DNA of 64,000 nt from Volutella citrinella. Its lineage: Eukaryota; Ascomycota; Sordariomycetes; Hypocreales; Nectriaceae. Below are positions 43,929 to 55,768 of the stretch, piece by piece. A program made the position numbers and the translations under genes. The notes beneath the pieces were generated by a model that was not told where the DNA came from, made no database searches, and was given only the letters and a program-made list of their open reading frames with translations. Location of the stretch: the NCBI GenBank assembly GCA_034401135.1, contig JAWZSP010000003.1:4464001-4528000 (forward strand), in the 5' to 3' direction. Within the stretch, counting starts at the first letter, position 1. Each line of letters opens with the position of its first letter.

Positions 43929-44294
43929 CCTTGCCATTCGTTCTTTGTCTGGAGGATCTGTTTTCAATCAGCTTTACTTTTTATCTTGTCGTCATGTCTC
44001 TGCAGTTCCTCGAGTTGAGCTCTCCTTGGTTCTTCCTTTCTTTTCGTCATTGTCATCTTCTGCTACGTCCACGAATCTTTCTCTACTTTTCTTGCTTTTC
44101 ACTATTAGATATTACACGAGGGCATTTGTATAGTTTGCGAATCGGTCTATTTTCTCTCTCAGAACGATGCTCCCTTGCCGTAACACCGCCCCTATAACAC
44201 CGTTGTCATAACACCTATGAGCAGGCACTGCTAGCACAAGCTGCGCCTGCTCCATACTCCAACTCTCGGCTAGTGACGACAAGCCTGCGCAAGG
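43929..44294. other. Convergent 3' region, T-rich
   Basis: This 366-bp gap is pyrimidine-rich on the left (43960-44160), and three TAACACC copies lie close together at about 44180-44215. It probably holds the 3' ends of both converging genes. Confidence 0.5.
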
Positions 44295-45287
44295 CTATTC
44301 GATAGGCATCCGAGTAGCATAATACTGTTCAAGGAGCGGGGCGCTCAAGGCCTGAACACCCGCTGCGCTCAAGTTCGCAGGGGTCAGTTCAGCAAGGTGA
44401 CCCCGTATCTTCGTCGAGCTGGGTGGCTGAGTTGGCTGCGCATTAAGATCGCAAGGAATATACCGAATCCAACCTTTCGGCTTCCATTGCTTTTGGCAGA
44501 CCCAGACGTTCTCTAGCTTCTTGATTGCATCCAAGAGGGCCGCATCACGTTCTGCATCACTGTTAGTTACCACACCACGAGTTGCACCAAAGTCGAGTTC
44601 CGACGTACCTGCAGCAGACTTGTTTCGAAAGCGGGCTCGTATCTGAACCTCCAGTCTCCCTCGGTCGACCCTGATCTTCTCCCAGTGCGAGCAGCCAGAG
44701 ATCTGGCGGAGCGAGTTAGGATATCGAAAGTCGACTGGTCGTGAAATGTCGCTCGTGATCAAATCGGTACAGTGCCATCTGGCAGTGCTCGGCAGCATGC
44801 TTGCGCCGATCCTGTCTGGACCCGCGAGAAGCATAAACTTGAGGTCTATACCCTCGCATTTGAGGCCCTCAACGAGCCGCTCCCGAAACTCTGCGCACTC
44901 CTGTGCAGTTCTGTCGTAGACCCAAGCCCAATCCGGGAGGCCGACCCCTCGCCAGAGCCCGACACGTTCCTCGCGAGAAAACCAGATGGGGGTTTTCTCC
45001 CCGGAGACTTTGTCGGATACAGTATCATCGTCCGTCATGATGATGATGGCCGCAACGATGTGGAGATCGTTCCCGGCGTTGTGGAAGACGTGTTCCAGAA
45101 GTTTTAGATGACCCTCGTGAGGGGGGTTGAAGGACCCTGGAAAAAGAAGGATCCTGTTAACTCCTCGAGGACGCAGCATCGGTGGGGAGGTTGACTTCCC
45201 GTTGTTGAAAGGGCGGATGGCATTGGGAGAGCTGTCCAGTGGCGGATGCAGCCTCTCCATGTAATCGGCAAGGGGGCGGAAGGACAT
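44295..45287 (-). CDS. HxGH nucleotidyltransferase (NMN adenylyl-/cytidylyltransferase-like)
   Basis: Exons on the minus strand are 45287-44609 and 44551-44295, giving 311 aa. Residues 46-60 carry the adenylylation signature ILLFPGSFNPPHEGH, with the HxGH motif at 57-60, followed by LKLLEHVF. This is the Rossmann-like nucleotidyltransferase fold of NMN adenylyltransferase and related cytidylyltransferases. The C-terminus has SSTKIRGHL, equivalent to the second conserved motif (ISSTxIR) of the family. The intron is 57 nt: GTACGT donor, ACTAAC branch site and GATGCAG acceptor; the nearer AACAG would shift the frame. Retained, it adds 19 residues without a stop. Substrate could be NMN, nicotinate mononucleotide or another nucleotide. 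Confidence 0.85.
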   Translation of the reverse strand: MSFRPLADYMERLHPPLDSSPNAIRPFNNGKSTSPPMLRPRGVNRILLFPGSFNPPHEGHLKLLEHVFHNAGNDLHIVAAIIIMTDDDTVSDKVSGEKTPIWFSREERVGLWRGVGLPDWAWVYDRTAQECAEFRERLVEGLKCEGIDLKFMLLAGPDRIGASMLPSTARWHCTDLITSDISRPVDFRYPNSLRQISGCSHWEKIRVDRGRLEVQIRARFRNKSAAGTSELDFGATRGVVTNSDAERDAALLDAIKKLENVWVCQKQWKPKGWIRYIPCDLNAQPTQPPSSTKIRGHLAELTPANLSAAGVQALSAPLLEQYYATRMPIE

Positions 45288-48200
45288 CGTGGAAGTTATT
45301 GAGAGTGAAGATCAAATGTGAGGGAAGAGTTTTCACGCTACTTCAAGTCAAGTATGCCTATTTTATATTCCAGTTGGTTCTGACCCGTCTACTTGTTCAA
45401 GACAGGTGCTGACAGCTGTCGCCGCCAAGCTCATGTTCATCAAGCGGGGGTTATGTTGTTGTGAACATGGCTTCAGGTTGTCTTCAACACCAAATGTAGC
45501 CTGTGGATCGTGTCCTCAGTAATGTTTGAAACAGAGCTTGATAAAAAAAACATGACATTTGATGAATATAGTTTCTACCTGTCATTGGACACCCCTTGGG
45601 TTGAGCGACGCGTTCAAAGCCGAACACTACAACACAATCATCTACAAATGCCTGTTTTGGGTAGTTCAACCACCCCAATGTGGGCACTACTGGTCGGTCC
45701 TGACTGAACACTAGGTGAACAAATGCTGAGGGTGTATGACAATAAAAAAACACATTCATTGATCTTTGAGGGAACACCTGACTCCTCCTGCCAATCCCAA
45801 TCATATGCTCTACGACCCAAAACACCAGACCATGTCCTAGGGTAGGGACGAATTTTGGCAGCCCTGCCATGATGGACCCACTCATCACAGGTGTGGTGGC
45901 TTCGTGGTACAAGTCCACCTGCCGAGAGTGTGCGCCACCAGAAGGGCAAGAACTACCACTACGTACATCCAAATTCGCGGGGCGGGACAATTGTGTGTTT
46001 TTGCACCGGCTCTCCATGTGCCGTACGCGGCCATCGTTGAGGGATGCGACCGCACCACGTACGGAACATGGTGTGTCATGATGACGGTGTTGCGTTGGTG
46101 CAAGGATGACAAAGAAGCACACATGGCAGGGGCTGCGATGGGCGCCACCACATCCTCGACTTGGGAAATAGTTTGATCTGAGGCTGCGACACGCAGATGC
46201 CGGCGCCCGTGCAGGGCATCCAGCGGCGCGCCACCAGGGCGCCTCGATGAGGCCACAGCGCCAGGGCAGCGCTCGCCAGGTACAAGCGTGGATCGACTAG
46301 CGGTCGCCTACTGGGTCGGTTCCTCACCGCTTGGGCCGGCGGAGCACTTAATTATTGCTTCGAGGTGACGGAGACGCCGGGCAAGCCAAGGTTGGGAGCA
46401 AAAGCCGAGCACAGAGCAAGCAGTCTTGCAGCAGCAATGTTTCCTTCACGGGGGACGCGGTGAATCGGAGGAGTTTGTGCTGGTCGACAGAAGAGCCGTT
46501 CCTGAGGAGCTCTGGGATAAACATGGGGTAGCGCATCGACCATATGACACAACCAGCATTGCATTATTACATGAGGAACGCGCCCACAGAGTGGCCTGGC
46601 GCCGATGGATGGATAAGGAAGGATTGGGCCCCTTGCGCTTGCGACCTGACAAACTCGTTTGAACCAGCCACCACCTGCGACGACGTCGCGCGGGTGTTGC
46701 TGTTCCCGAGGACAGACAAGTCCAGCGCGTTTGCCACGAACAGAAGTTTAGCATCGCCGGCATCGCAAAAATCACGGGCATCCGTCGGCTTCATGGCCGC
46801 GGTCAATCACGGGTCATGGGAACACATGGCTTTTGGGCAGCTGCCGATAGCTTGGGGGTGGAGGCCACACACCTTATTGCCTTAGCTGTTTGCAAAGTAT
46901 GGGGTCTATTCCCGGGAGGCGGTGCCGGATAGGGCAGCTTGGGTGGAGGGGCTGGTCGGTGGAGCCTGGCATGAACCTTGACCACCAGCTACACAAGATA
47001 CAGAGCGGCGGCCCCTCGCGCTGGACGGGCACAGAGGGACTAGAGGCATGCAGGATGGCCGGCCCGGACAGCTCGTGCCGCCATCCATGTGGTGCAGGAC
47101 GGACAACTCATAGCGCACACCCACCATCGCAGCTCGGCAGAGCACAATGGAGGAATGGATGTCTCGCCTCTTGTGCGCTTGCAAGTTGTGCCGGGCTTAG
47201 AGGGATGGGCATTGTCTCAGGCGTGGGCATGGCCAGATGGGGCATCCCGTGGGTCATGGATGGTCCAGAGAGGGCCTTGCTTTTCTTGCTGCTGGGTAAC
47301 GCGACACAAACGATGGGCGCCGAGGCGAGGCGAGACAAGGCCAAACGAGACACGAGCGGGCGGCCATGACGATGCAATCCATGCGGAATGCCGTTTGCGC
47401 AGGATAGGGTTGTTTCGGGCAAGCAAGGCAGGCCAAGCAGGCACCGACAAACAGTGGCCGTCGTCGACGATGAGTCTCGTGAGTGTGCTGTGTTACCGAC
47501 TGCGACTTTCAACTCGAGCCCTGTCGTGTGTCACCGTCTGGGACTCTGGGTCGACCCATGTCTGACTAGCGCCCACCACACATCTTTTTCCCCATCGGAC
47601 CCATGTGCCCATGCCCACTGCCATCGACGAACAGATCCCTGCTGCTCCCACCCTCCCTCCCACACGGCCACAGGGCAGCAGCCATGCCATCACGAGTTAG
47701 AGCCGGTATCCAACGGCGAGCGAGCAAGCAGCAACGCCAGGCCAGGATTGGGTCGGGTCGGCTGGCCTGGCCATGGTCACGACTCACGACCCGTTGCGCT
47801 TGAGGGTTTTGTTCAATGTTGGCCGGGGCCTGGGTGGTGGGCGTGCAGGTACCCTTAATACTTGACATGATTAATGACAAGGCCCGTGGTAAGCAAGCAA
47901 TATGTGGTGGCCTGGTGTTGGGGAGCTGGGGACTTGGCCGGCAGTTATTTCCTTCCTGGCGACTCGATTCTTCCTCTCCCCCATCCATCGCGCGCTGCAT
48001 GAAACAAACACCAGAGTGTCGATCCCCAGACTCGTGGCAATCCGTCGCCGCCGCTTTACTCCCGCCTCCGTTTGCGCGCGCCGACAGAACGAACAGACTC
48101 GGGCGCCTCAGCCGCCCCCCCAACCCCAACCTCTAGACCCCTGTCGCGAGCGCGACCAACCCCGGCCAGTTGCTGTGCGCGGCGCTGAGCAGCGCAGAGC

Positions 48201-48783
48201 ACAGCTCTCACCACCTCCGTCATTGACTTTTGGGCGTGCCTGACTGGTGCTGACCCACGAGGAGGAGGAGCAGCATCTGGGGCCGGAGCTTGAGCGGTGT
48301 CGATTCGATTGTGTGCTGCGGTCGGTGCCTGTGTGCCTGCGTCTGATGAGGCCGACCTGAGCGACCCTCCACTGGCTTGGGCCGTGCTCGTGCTGTTGTT
48401 GGCACTTGCTGCTGCTCGTTGCTGCTTCATGCTATTACCCGGTATTATTACTGATTGCCGTTTATTAGCTATTGACGGGATCCATTTGCCTTGCTGCTGG
48501 TCATTGCTGCAAATTACTAGCGCTGCCCCCCTCCTCTCCCAAACGGCCAGCGCGCAGAGGCCAGTGAGACGCACACCACACCGAAAGAAGGGTCCCACCT
48601 GTGCGCGGCAGAAGCAGCACCAGGTTGCAGAAGCACAAGCAGAAGAGAGCTCCGCTGCCCCATTCCGAGGACTAGCGCGGCCGCTCTTGGCGTTGGGCTG
48701 GGCTTGGTCCTGGGCTGGCTTCCATTGGTTTTCCGGGGGCTCGTCATCCGCTGTCCGAATTTTCGAGCTAAAATCTCGGCGCC
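45288..48783. other. Gene-free stretch of 3.5 kb before Rxt3
   Basis: Divergent 5' regions of the nucleotidyltransferase and Rxt3 genes. Many overlapping frames exist on both strands. The longest at the left (45484-46122, minus) has its first true ATG about 36 codons in and no family resemblance. From 47500 rightward the sequence is CT/CA-rich, as expected for a long fungal promoter or leader. I support no gene here. Confidence 0.5.
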
Positions 48784-51700
48784 ATGGATCTACGGCAGCA
48801 GCTCCCCTTCTCGCTGGCACGCTCTCCTTTCCCTCCTCCATCCGCTGCAACCTCATCCTCCACCGCCCTAGCTGCGATCGCGACGGCCTCACATTTAGGC
48901 TCATCCTCATCGCCACCCGCCCTCCCTATAGCAGCCGTCGCCGCGCCCTCGCATGTGCCCTCCGTCCATCGGCTGCACTCGCCCTCGCTCTCGGCGCACG
49001 CGTCGCACACCCACGCTCCCGCCCAGAGCCCCAGCCAGGACCCTGCGTATGCCGTCTCCGAATCCCACGAGTACCGGCACTCCGACCCAACCTTCTACTC
49101 CACGACCGCTCGCTCGCTCGCCCCCGACCCAGTTGAAGCCGTCGCGCGCTCTCGAGGATCCTCGTCGCTGCCGTCGCTACGACTTCTAAAACGCGCCATG
49201 CCTCCCCCAACCTCGCCGCCACAGCCTGGGCCTCCACAGCAACAGCAGCAGCAACAACAACAATCAGGCCCTCATGGGATGATGGGTTATGGACCGCCAC
49301 ACCCACGAGCGCCTCCTGTTGCTGTTGGACCACCCATGGCATTCCCTTCAGGCCGAGAGCTTCCTGCTCTAAGCTCGATTGCGCGGTCAAGCACCGGAGG
49401 CAGCTCCATGTCGATATCATCGATGCTGGGCGGCCCTCCACCTGCTCTGCGCGAGTCCCAACCTCCTCCTCCACACTTTCCTCCACACACGACAGCACCC
49501 GGCTCGGGGCCCCCATATGCACCCGCCGTTCACGCTTCACCTCGGATGCACTCGGCAGCCTCCGACTATCCTCCCTTCCGAAGGCCGCAAACGCCCGACC
49601 ATCAGAGACCATATGATCCCCGAGGCTCTCCGCCTGGCCATTATGCGACGCCAGATGTTCAGCGATATGGGACGCCATCTGCCTACCATTCGCGCCACCC
49701 GTCCGCTTCGGCCGATCACTCGAGAGACCCGGGGAGGCTGCCCGGCCCGCCCCCGAGACCCAGCAGCCAGCCCAAGGTTTATCCAGGCATGCCTCCGCGG
49801 CCGCCAATAGAGATGGGTCGCGGACCAGGCCCCGAAGAACCTTATGGCAGGCGGGATGAGATGGGACGGCCCGCACCCGGCATGGAGTACAACCCGGAGC
49901 GAGTGGGCCTTCGGCCGTATCCGTACGACGACAGATTTCGAATGGAGCGTGAACGACTGGGCGAGGCCGAGCACCGTGAACGAGAGAGGCGAGAACGTGC
50001 CTATTCCGGCAGCGACTCTGGTAGGCACCAGATGCACCCCGTCGATTACGGCCACCCAGAGCCTCCTAGGAATCAACCGCCGTACGGACGACCGCCCGAC
50101 CCTCGAGACCCTCGCGACCCTCGAGATCACCGAGACCCCCGAGACCCACGAGACAGCCGCGATCCACGAGATCCCAGAGGAGACCCCAGAGTTGACCCTA
50201 GAGGAGATCCTAGAGGAGATCCTAGAGGAGATCCTAGAGGAGATCCTAGAGGAGATCCTAGAGGAGACCCTCGGGACCCTCATTGGGGACGCCCAGGGCC
50301 AGATCCTAGCTATAGAGCCCCAATGGATCACCAACGCCCACACCCCGAATACCCGCCTTCGTCAGCACCGTATCCAGCCCACGGGCCTGTATACCAACCG
50401 GGTGGCCCCGAGCGGTACCCTCCTGTATCACATGCGCCACCAGTGCAGAACGTTCCTCCCCCGCCTCAGCCGTATGATTCTCCCGACCGAGCTCGAATGA
50501 ACCTGCTCCACCCACAGCAACAGCCTCCACAGCCACAGCAGCAGCAACCGCCGCCGCGGCAGAGACCTGGCGAAGAGGCGCCGCCGCCGCCCCCCTCGAT
50601 CGCGTTTAATGGTGCCCACGGACCTGGCCAATTTGACGGGCGACAAAGGAACAACGAGGATAACTCGACGCCAAACGGGTCTCAGCGAAATCTTCTTGCA
50701 ATCCAGGAGATGAACCGGAAAGGTCGAGTCTCCCCCTTGCCTCAAGCCGTGCAAGGCGCCCAGTTGCAGCAACCAGGACCCACGGGCGAACCAGCAATCA
50801 AGAGTGAATTCGGCCGCATGTTTGCAGGCATTGGAAACGGCATCATTGGCGTGTCGAGCCCAATCACATCTGGTGCTCCGATGCCCTTCTCCAATGCCGC
50901 CCTGGCGAAGCGAGAGGACTCAGAACACCCCCCGCCCGACGCTGGACTTGATGCTCCTGGCAAACCCCCCAAGGGTAGGAGGCGAAAGCTGAAGGAGGAA
51001 GATGGTAGAGACGACGACACTAGCGGCAGGGCGACCCCGTCCGGCCGCAGTAAGAAGGCAAAGACGCACAATCACCATCACCACCATCAGTATGTTTCAC
51101 TACTAAACCTCAGTCATGTCCCCATGCTAACCATCTTAGTCATTCACACCACCACCATCACCACCCAGCCGACCACGCTGTTCACCAGAATGCCACCGGG
51201 TCGCCTCTCAAGAACGCGAAATCGACTCCCGGGGCACCTTTGGCTGTTGACAGGAATGTCCCTGTTCCCCACCACCACCATGGCGCACGCCAACCGCACT
51301 CGCACCAAGCCGCCCCAGCGAAACCGCCGGTTCAGCCTGCACCCGTCATCCCCCCACGAACGAAGACGATCGTATCATCGAAGGCGGTGCTAGAGTCTGT
51401 GGCGAACCGGCCTCGACACCACCTGGGCGACTTCATTTACGAGCCAGAACTCAAGGCATCGCGACTTGTGCCACACAACAATACCGGCCGGGCCTTTTCA
51501 TCGAACCCGAAACCCTTGCCTTGGGACCTTATCAAGGGCAAGGAAAACTGCACCTTGACAGTCAAGATCGCTCGTGTTCACCTGTCGCCAGTCTCCAGAG
51601 AGGAGATTACCTCCCGGGGCTACTTGTGGGGAACTGATGTGTACACGGACGATTCTGATGTGATTGCGGCTTGCATACACAGTGGTTGGATCAAGGGCGA

Positions 51701-52391
51701 GTGGACCGAGGAGGTTGATAGGTCGCTTCTACAGTTCGATGAGACCAATGGGACGGAAGGAAAACGACGAAAGACCAAGGTTGTGACTCCGAGCGTCAAC
51801 TTGGAATCGGAGGGTCTAATCACGGCACCGCCAACATCCGGCCCCATGCCCGTCCCACCGCAGCGCGACTTGCATGTCAACATCCTTATCCTTCCCCGGT
51901 TGGTGAAGTATTCGGCCTCGACTAGAAATGGTATCTCGAGCCGAGAGTTTGGCGGCGAGTATGGATCGCGTCATGCAATTCACGACGGTATCAGCTACCT
52001 GATTAAGAGCGTTCGTTGGGTCGAGAATGGAGCCCAGCCGCAGGCGAGGCTGCGTGGTAAGGCTCGGCGAGATCGCATGCGGAAGGCTATGAATGAGGTC
52101 AAGGGCAACCTCGAGAACATTGTCGGCGAGGAGAGGGAGCTTGAGAAGGAGCGCATCTCTCGCCTGAGAGGAGAGATATCTGGCAATTGGTGGAACAAGG
52201 ACCGCGAGCCCAGCCAACAAAAGGACGCGGGCGAAGAGCAAGGCGCCAGCGAGGGGGATAAGGAAAACCGCATCGAGAGCGACACTGCAGAAGCCGCCGA
52301 CGCGAAGAAGGATGCCAAGGCCACCGAGGATAAGGACGTGGTCATGGCAGACTCGGAGGAACCTACGGCGAACGGAGAGAAGGAACAGTGA
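48784..52391 (+). CDS. rxt3: Rxt3-domain subunit of the Rpd3L histone deacetylase complex
   Basis: Exons 48784-51089 and 51140-52391 give 1185 aa. The intron has a GTATGT donor, GCTAAC branch and CTTAG acceptor, and falls inside a His run. The first 760 residues are low complexity: Ser/Pro/Ala-rich, a poly-Gln tract near 150, long Pro-rich stretches and Asp-Pro-Arg repeats. The folded part, from about residue 866 (LGDFIYEPELKASRLVPHNN) to about 1070 (ISYLIKSVRWVENG), is the Rxt3 domain with the conserved GYLWGTDVYTDDSDVIAA and GWIKGEW. A charged coiled-coil and acidic tail follow. In yeast Rxt3 belongs to Rpd3L, which represses transcription by deacetylating histones. Much larger than yeast Rxt3 because of the disordered N-terminus, as is common in filamentous fungi. 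Confidence 0.93.
50194..50265 (+). repeat. 12-bp coding minisatellite, six units (Asp-Pro-Arg-Gly)
   Basis: Six tandem 12-mers lie in the Rxt3 coding frame; the last five (50206-50265) are identical GATCCTAGAGGA. Each encodes DPRG. The preceding 90 bp are a looser 9-bp array encoding DPR. The unit length keeps the frame when copies are gained or lost. Confidence 0.9.
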
Positions 52392-52833
52392 GCCTGACAC
52401 TGCTGTATCAATCAACAGGACCCGAGAATTGGAGGCGTTATGGGGCAAAAACCGGCATTGGGAGTGGAGTGGTTTGGCAAAAGCCATGTACATGTACCAT
52501 TAGAAATACCCATTTGCTCATGATAGGACGCAACATAATTCGAGCCGTAGAGCCCAACAACGTACAATCATGTCATTATCTATTCTATGGATATCTTTTG
52601 TTCGGTGGTATGTTACAGTCGTGTACAAAATTGGTTCAGTGTGGGCGTGCTGGACCGAGGTCTGACGCCACGGATTTTGATGGTGAGGAAGTTGCTTGTG
52701 AGCAAGTTCTTGAATTGTCGAGCGGGCCACTCGGGATTGACAGCAGATGTTCGCGATTTCGCTGTTTATCTCGCAGTACCTCTAGCCGTCGACGCCGTAG
52801 CGGAAATCGCATGCAGTCTCGTGCTCGGTCTTT
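52392..52833. other. Convergent 3' intergenic region
   Basis: This 442-bp gap separates the converging Rxt3 and SDH assembly factor genes. No feature beyond likely 3' UTRs. Confidence 0.6.
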
Positions 52834-53247
52834 TTAGAAGTCCGTGACCCTGCCGTTGTAGCTCCAGTCGCCCTTGCCGCCCCAGCGAAGAGGCTCGTTC
52901 TTGGGGCCTCCGACCTCGCCCGTCTTGGGGTTCACATCGCCCTCGAACTCTGGGGGAGCGCCGCGGAACATGCCCTGGTTGACGTCGGAGGAGCTGGCGG
53001 GGGCGGTCTCGTGTCGGAGCTGCGAGGTCGCTGGTGTCGTGGCAGTGCCGCTGGCCGCGGTGGCGGTCTCCTCGGGCTGGAAGGCGGCGGAGACGGAGGC
53101 GGCGCGCTGAAGACGCTCGAACTCGGCCTGCTGCTCTGCGGGTAGCTTGGGGGGCCCCGGGCGGGCCTTGAATGTGGAGGAGAGGCGGATGGTGGATTGG
53201 GCGCGAGGGAGGTGCGCGGCCAGGCGCGAGGACAAGAGGCGGGACAT
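52834..53247 (-). CDS. sdh8: Succinate dehydrogenase assembly factor 4 (SDHAF4/Sdh8, DUF1674)
   Basis: A single exon encodes 137 aa. The N-terminus (MSRLLSSRLAAHLPRAQSTI) is basic and free of acidic residues, a mitochondrial presequence. The C-terminal 40 residues are the DUF1674 signature: GDVNPKTGEVGGPKNEPLRW followed by GGKGDWSYNGRVTDF. In yeast and animals this small matrix protein binds flavinylated SDHA and protects it until SDHB joins. The linker between is Ala/Thr/Gln-rich. It converges with Rxt3 and is divergent from PHO-4. The first ATG in the frame that gives a presequence is used. Confidence 0.93.
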   Translation of the reverse strand: MSRLLSSRLAAHLPRAQSTIRLSSTFKARPGPPKLPAEQQAEFERLQRAASVSAAFQPEETATAASGTATTPATSQLRHETAPASSSDVNQGMFRGAPPEFEGDVNPKTGEVGGPKNEPLRWGGKGDWSYNGRVTDF

Positions 53248-55768
53248 GGCTGTGGTGACGATGGGAGCGGATTCGTGCGGAGGGTGCCGTCAATGAACTG
53301 GTCGTGGGGGTGCTGAAAAATTAACGAGATGAAGGCGTTGATTCTGCCGTGGTTGTGGTGGCGACGATGAGTGTTCGAGAGTGGATTTGCGACGCCGTGG
53401 TGATGCCGAAGCACGCCGTTGGTCGGCGGCCGGAACGGAGCAAGACGGGCCGAGGTGGCTGTTCTCCCCCACTGACCTGAAGCAGGTGTAGGAAGCTGCC
53501 ATGCACGACAAAAGCCAAAGGAAAGAGCTGAACGGGCGCCATTAGGTCAGCATTCGCCTCTCAATCTGATACATGTGCGCATGCGACAGCTTCCACGACA
53601 GCCATTGGAGCAGAGTTGTCGACGAGACAGGCGCACCCATGCACATTGGTGGTGCCAAGAGCCATGCGCAACGTCTTGCTTCGATGCCTCTGGATCCGGG
53701 GACAGTCCCGCCGGCATGGACCTCAGCTTAACGTCTTTAAGGTTCCGTCGGGCTCACAGGACCGCCCACCGTGCCATCCCATGCGATCCCTCAGGCCATT
53801 GCGGACGTGCCTGGTCACCGACGCCGGCTAGCACATCGCCGCAGCATCGTCGGTCCCTCGTTTGTGCTACGTAAGCCAACATGGCTTGCTTGGCTGGCTG
53901 ACCGCGCGGTTGAATCACTGAAAGCCGCCGTCCCACCCCCACGCCCGACCAACTGGTAGCGGCGCCGTGACGACGCTGCCGATGCTGGGTCGCTGGGGCG
54001 AACGCCATCTATCCCCACGTGGGAGAGGTGAGAGGCTCCAGAAGTCGACCCCAGGTGCCTTGTCGAGACGCGAGCGACGACGTCTGCAACGGTTCCGAAG
54101 GGGGTCCCTTGTACGCACAGCATTGCATGAGCAGTGGTTTGCGAGGCTGGGATTCCAGCATATGCAAGTGAAGGCACATTTTTCTTTTTGACTTTCAGAC
54201 TATTGTTCCATGACCGACTGTGCCGCTCCGGTTGATGGTTGGCGTTGCGGAACGGGGAGCCACGAGGCAACGTGTTTCGCGGAAGAAATGCTAGGCTGCC
54301 ACAGGGTCTCGGTGTCCGACTCTGGGGTCCGCAGCGACCGACGCGCCAGAGACATCACGAGAAAGCCTACGTAAACTGGGCACTAGAAGTCTTGGTTGCT
54401 GCAGCACGCCCCCCCCTTTGGAGGGCACAGTTGGGCATTCTCGGGCATGACCAAGCTCGCCATACGAAGAGCGCGGCCGCAACTTGAATGCAGCATTTCG
54501 CAATGTTGAAAAACGCCCAGTGCGCTTACCGGCCAGATGGTGGTTGCATTGGCACACTTGCAGCAAGGCTGGGGAAAGTGAGCATGTGGCTCTCTGTCTG
54601 ACCCAACGGGCCGCGGTTTGCATTCCGGCGACGGGGGATCAGTATTGGGAGGACGGATCTTATTCCTCCCGAATGCTGGGAGCCGGAAGCCTGGGAGCAT
54701 CGCCAAAGTTGAGCCCCTGTGCTTGGAGCGTCTCAAGGGTGCGGCCCAGCCCGTTGGCTAGTCATAACTCGAGATGTCATGATGGCCGTCTTACTCGATG
54801 GGGGCGGCCAGACCAGGCACATCTCGCCAACAGCGCCACCACTAGCACCAACCAACGCCTCCAAGACGAGAAGGGACAATACATGGTAGCGCTGTATTTA
54901 CAGGGACAGCAACGCTAGGAGAATATGGGCATCCTCGCCCAGGGAACATTCAGGTTCAGGCGGGCCATCCGTACTGATCCCTGGGCGGATGCCGTGGCGC
55001 GCCGCTGCGGCTGTGCTAGTGCCCCCGTTTCAACCGACCTCGTGGTCGATGCGGTCCGTGTCATTGGCCGGCCGGACGCCGGACACCTCGCACACGACAA
55101 GGCTCCTTCGGTGTCCTATTTTCTACAACACACAGGGCCAAGCTTCTCTAATTATGCCTGCCTCTGCGGATACCTGGCCTGGACTCCGCGTATGGGGCCC
55201 TCTTTGTCACGGCGGCACCTGTCTGTCGAGTCGATTGCTTCCCCCCGAGAGCTGCCCCTGCGCCTTGTTCCGCCCCCGTCCAGCTCCTCGACGAGACATG
55301 GCATCCTCTTGGCCCCCCCTCGCCCCTTGGGCATCGAATCAGAGACTCGCCACAGTGCACACTGACCTCAATTGGTGCACCAATCTGCAAACCGAACTGC
55401 TGCCCAGCCCGGGTAGCGTGTGAGCCTGTGAAGCGCAGTCCCAGCTGGCCGGGGCCCGTTGAAGAGTCGTTGACACTAACTGTTGGTCTGCCGCCCACTT
55501 CGCCCACGCCCGCTCCCACCCACGCCCACGTTCTATCTGGCCAGTGCATATTATAAGCGCAAGCTGCCCCTCGTAGGCTTCATTCTGGATCGTATTGTCC
55601 TGCAGATCGGACACCCATGGCCATGGATGGTCCAACATAGCACTCACTGCGGCTTCTCTCAAGACACCCGTCGCCTGTATTAGGCCCTAGGCCTGCGCGG
55701 AGGCATCGCCCTCGAATACGTCTTGTTCCTCTCCGCCCCCGCCGCCTTTCGCGCCTGGCTAGTAAGCG
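53248..55768. promoter_or_regulatory. Long divergent region between SDHAF4 and PHO-4
   Basis: No gene is seen in this 2.5 kb. CACGTG lies at 54016-54021 and CACGTT at 55527-55532, the latter about 240 bp before the PHO-4 start. CACGTG/CACGTT is the core bound by Pho4/NUC-1-type bHLH regulators of phosphate genes, but single hexamers of this kind are expected by chance in such a length. Confidence 0.4.

Noticed and set aside
48056..48916. 286-codon minus-strand frame
   Set aside because: Covers the CT-rich leader and start of Rxt3 in antisense; no domain.
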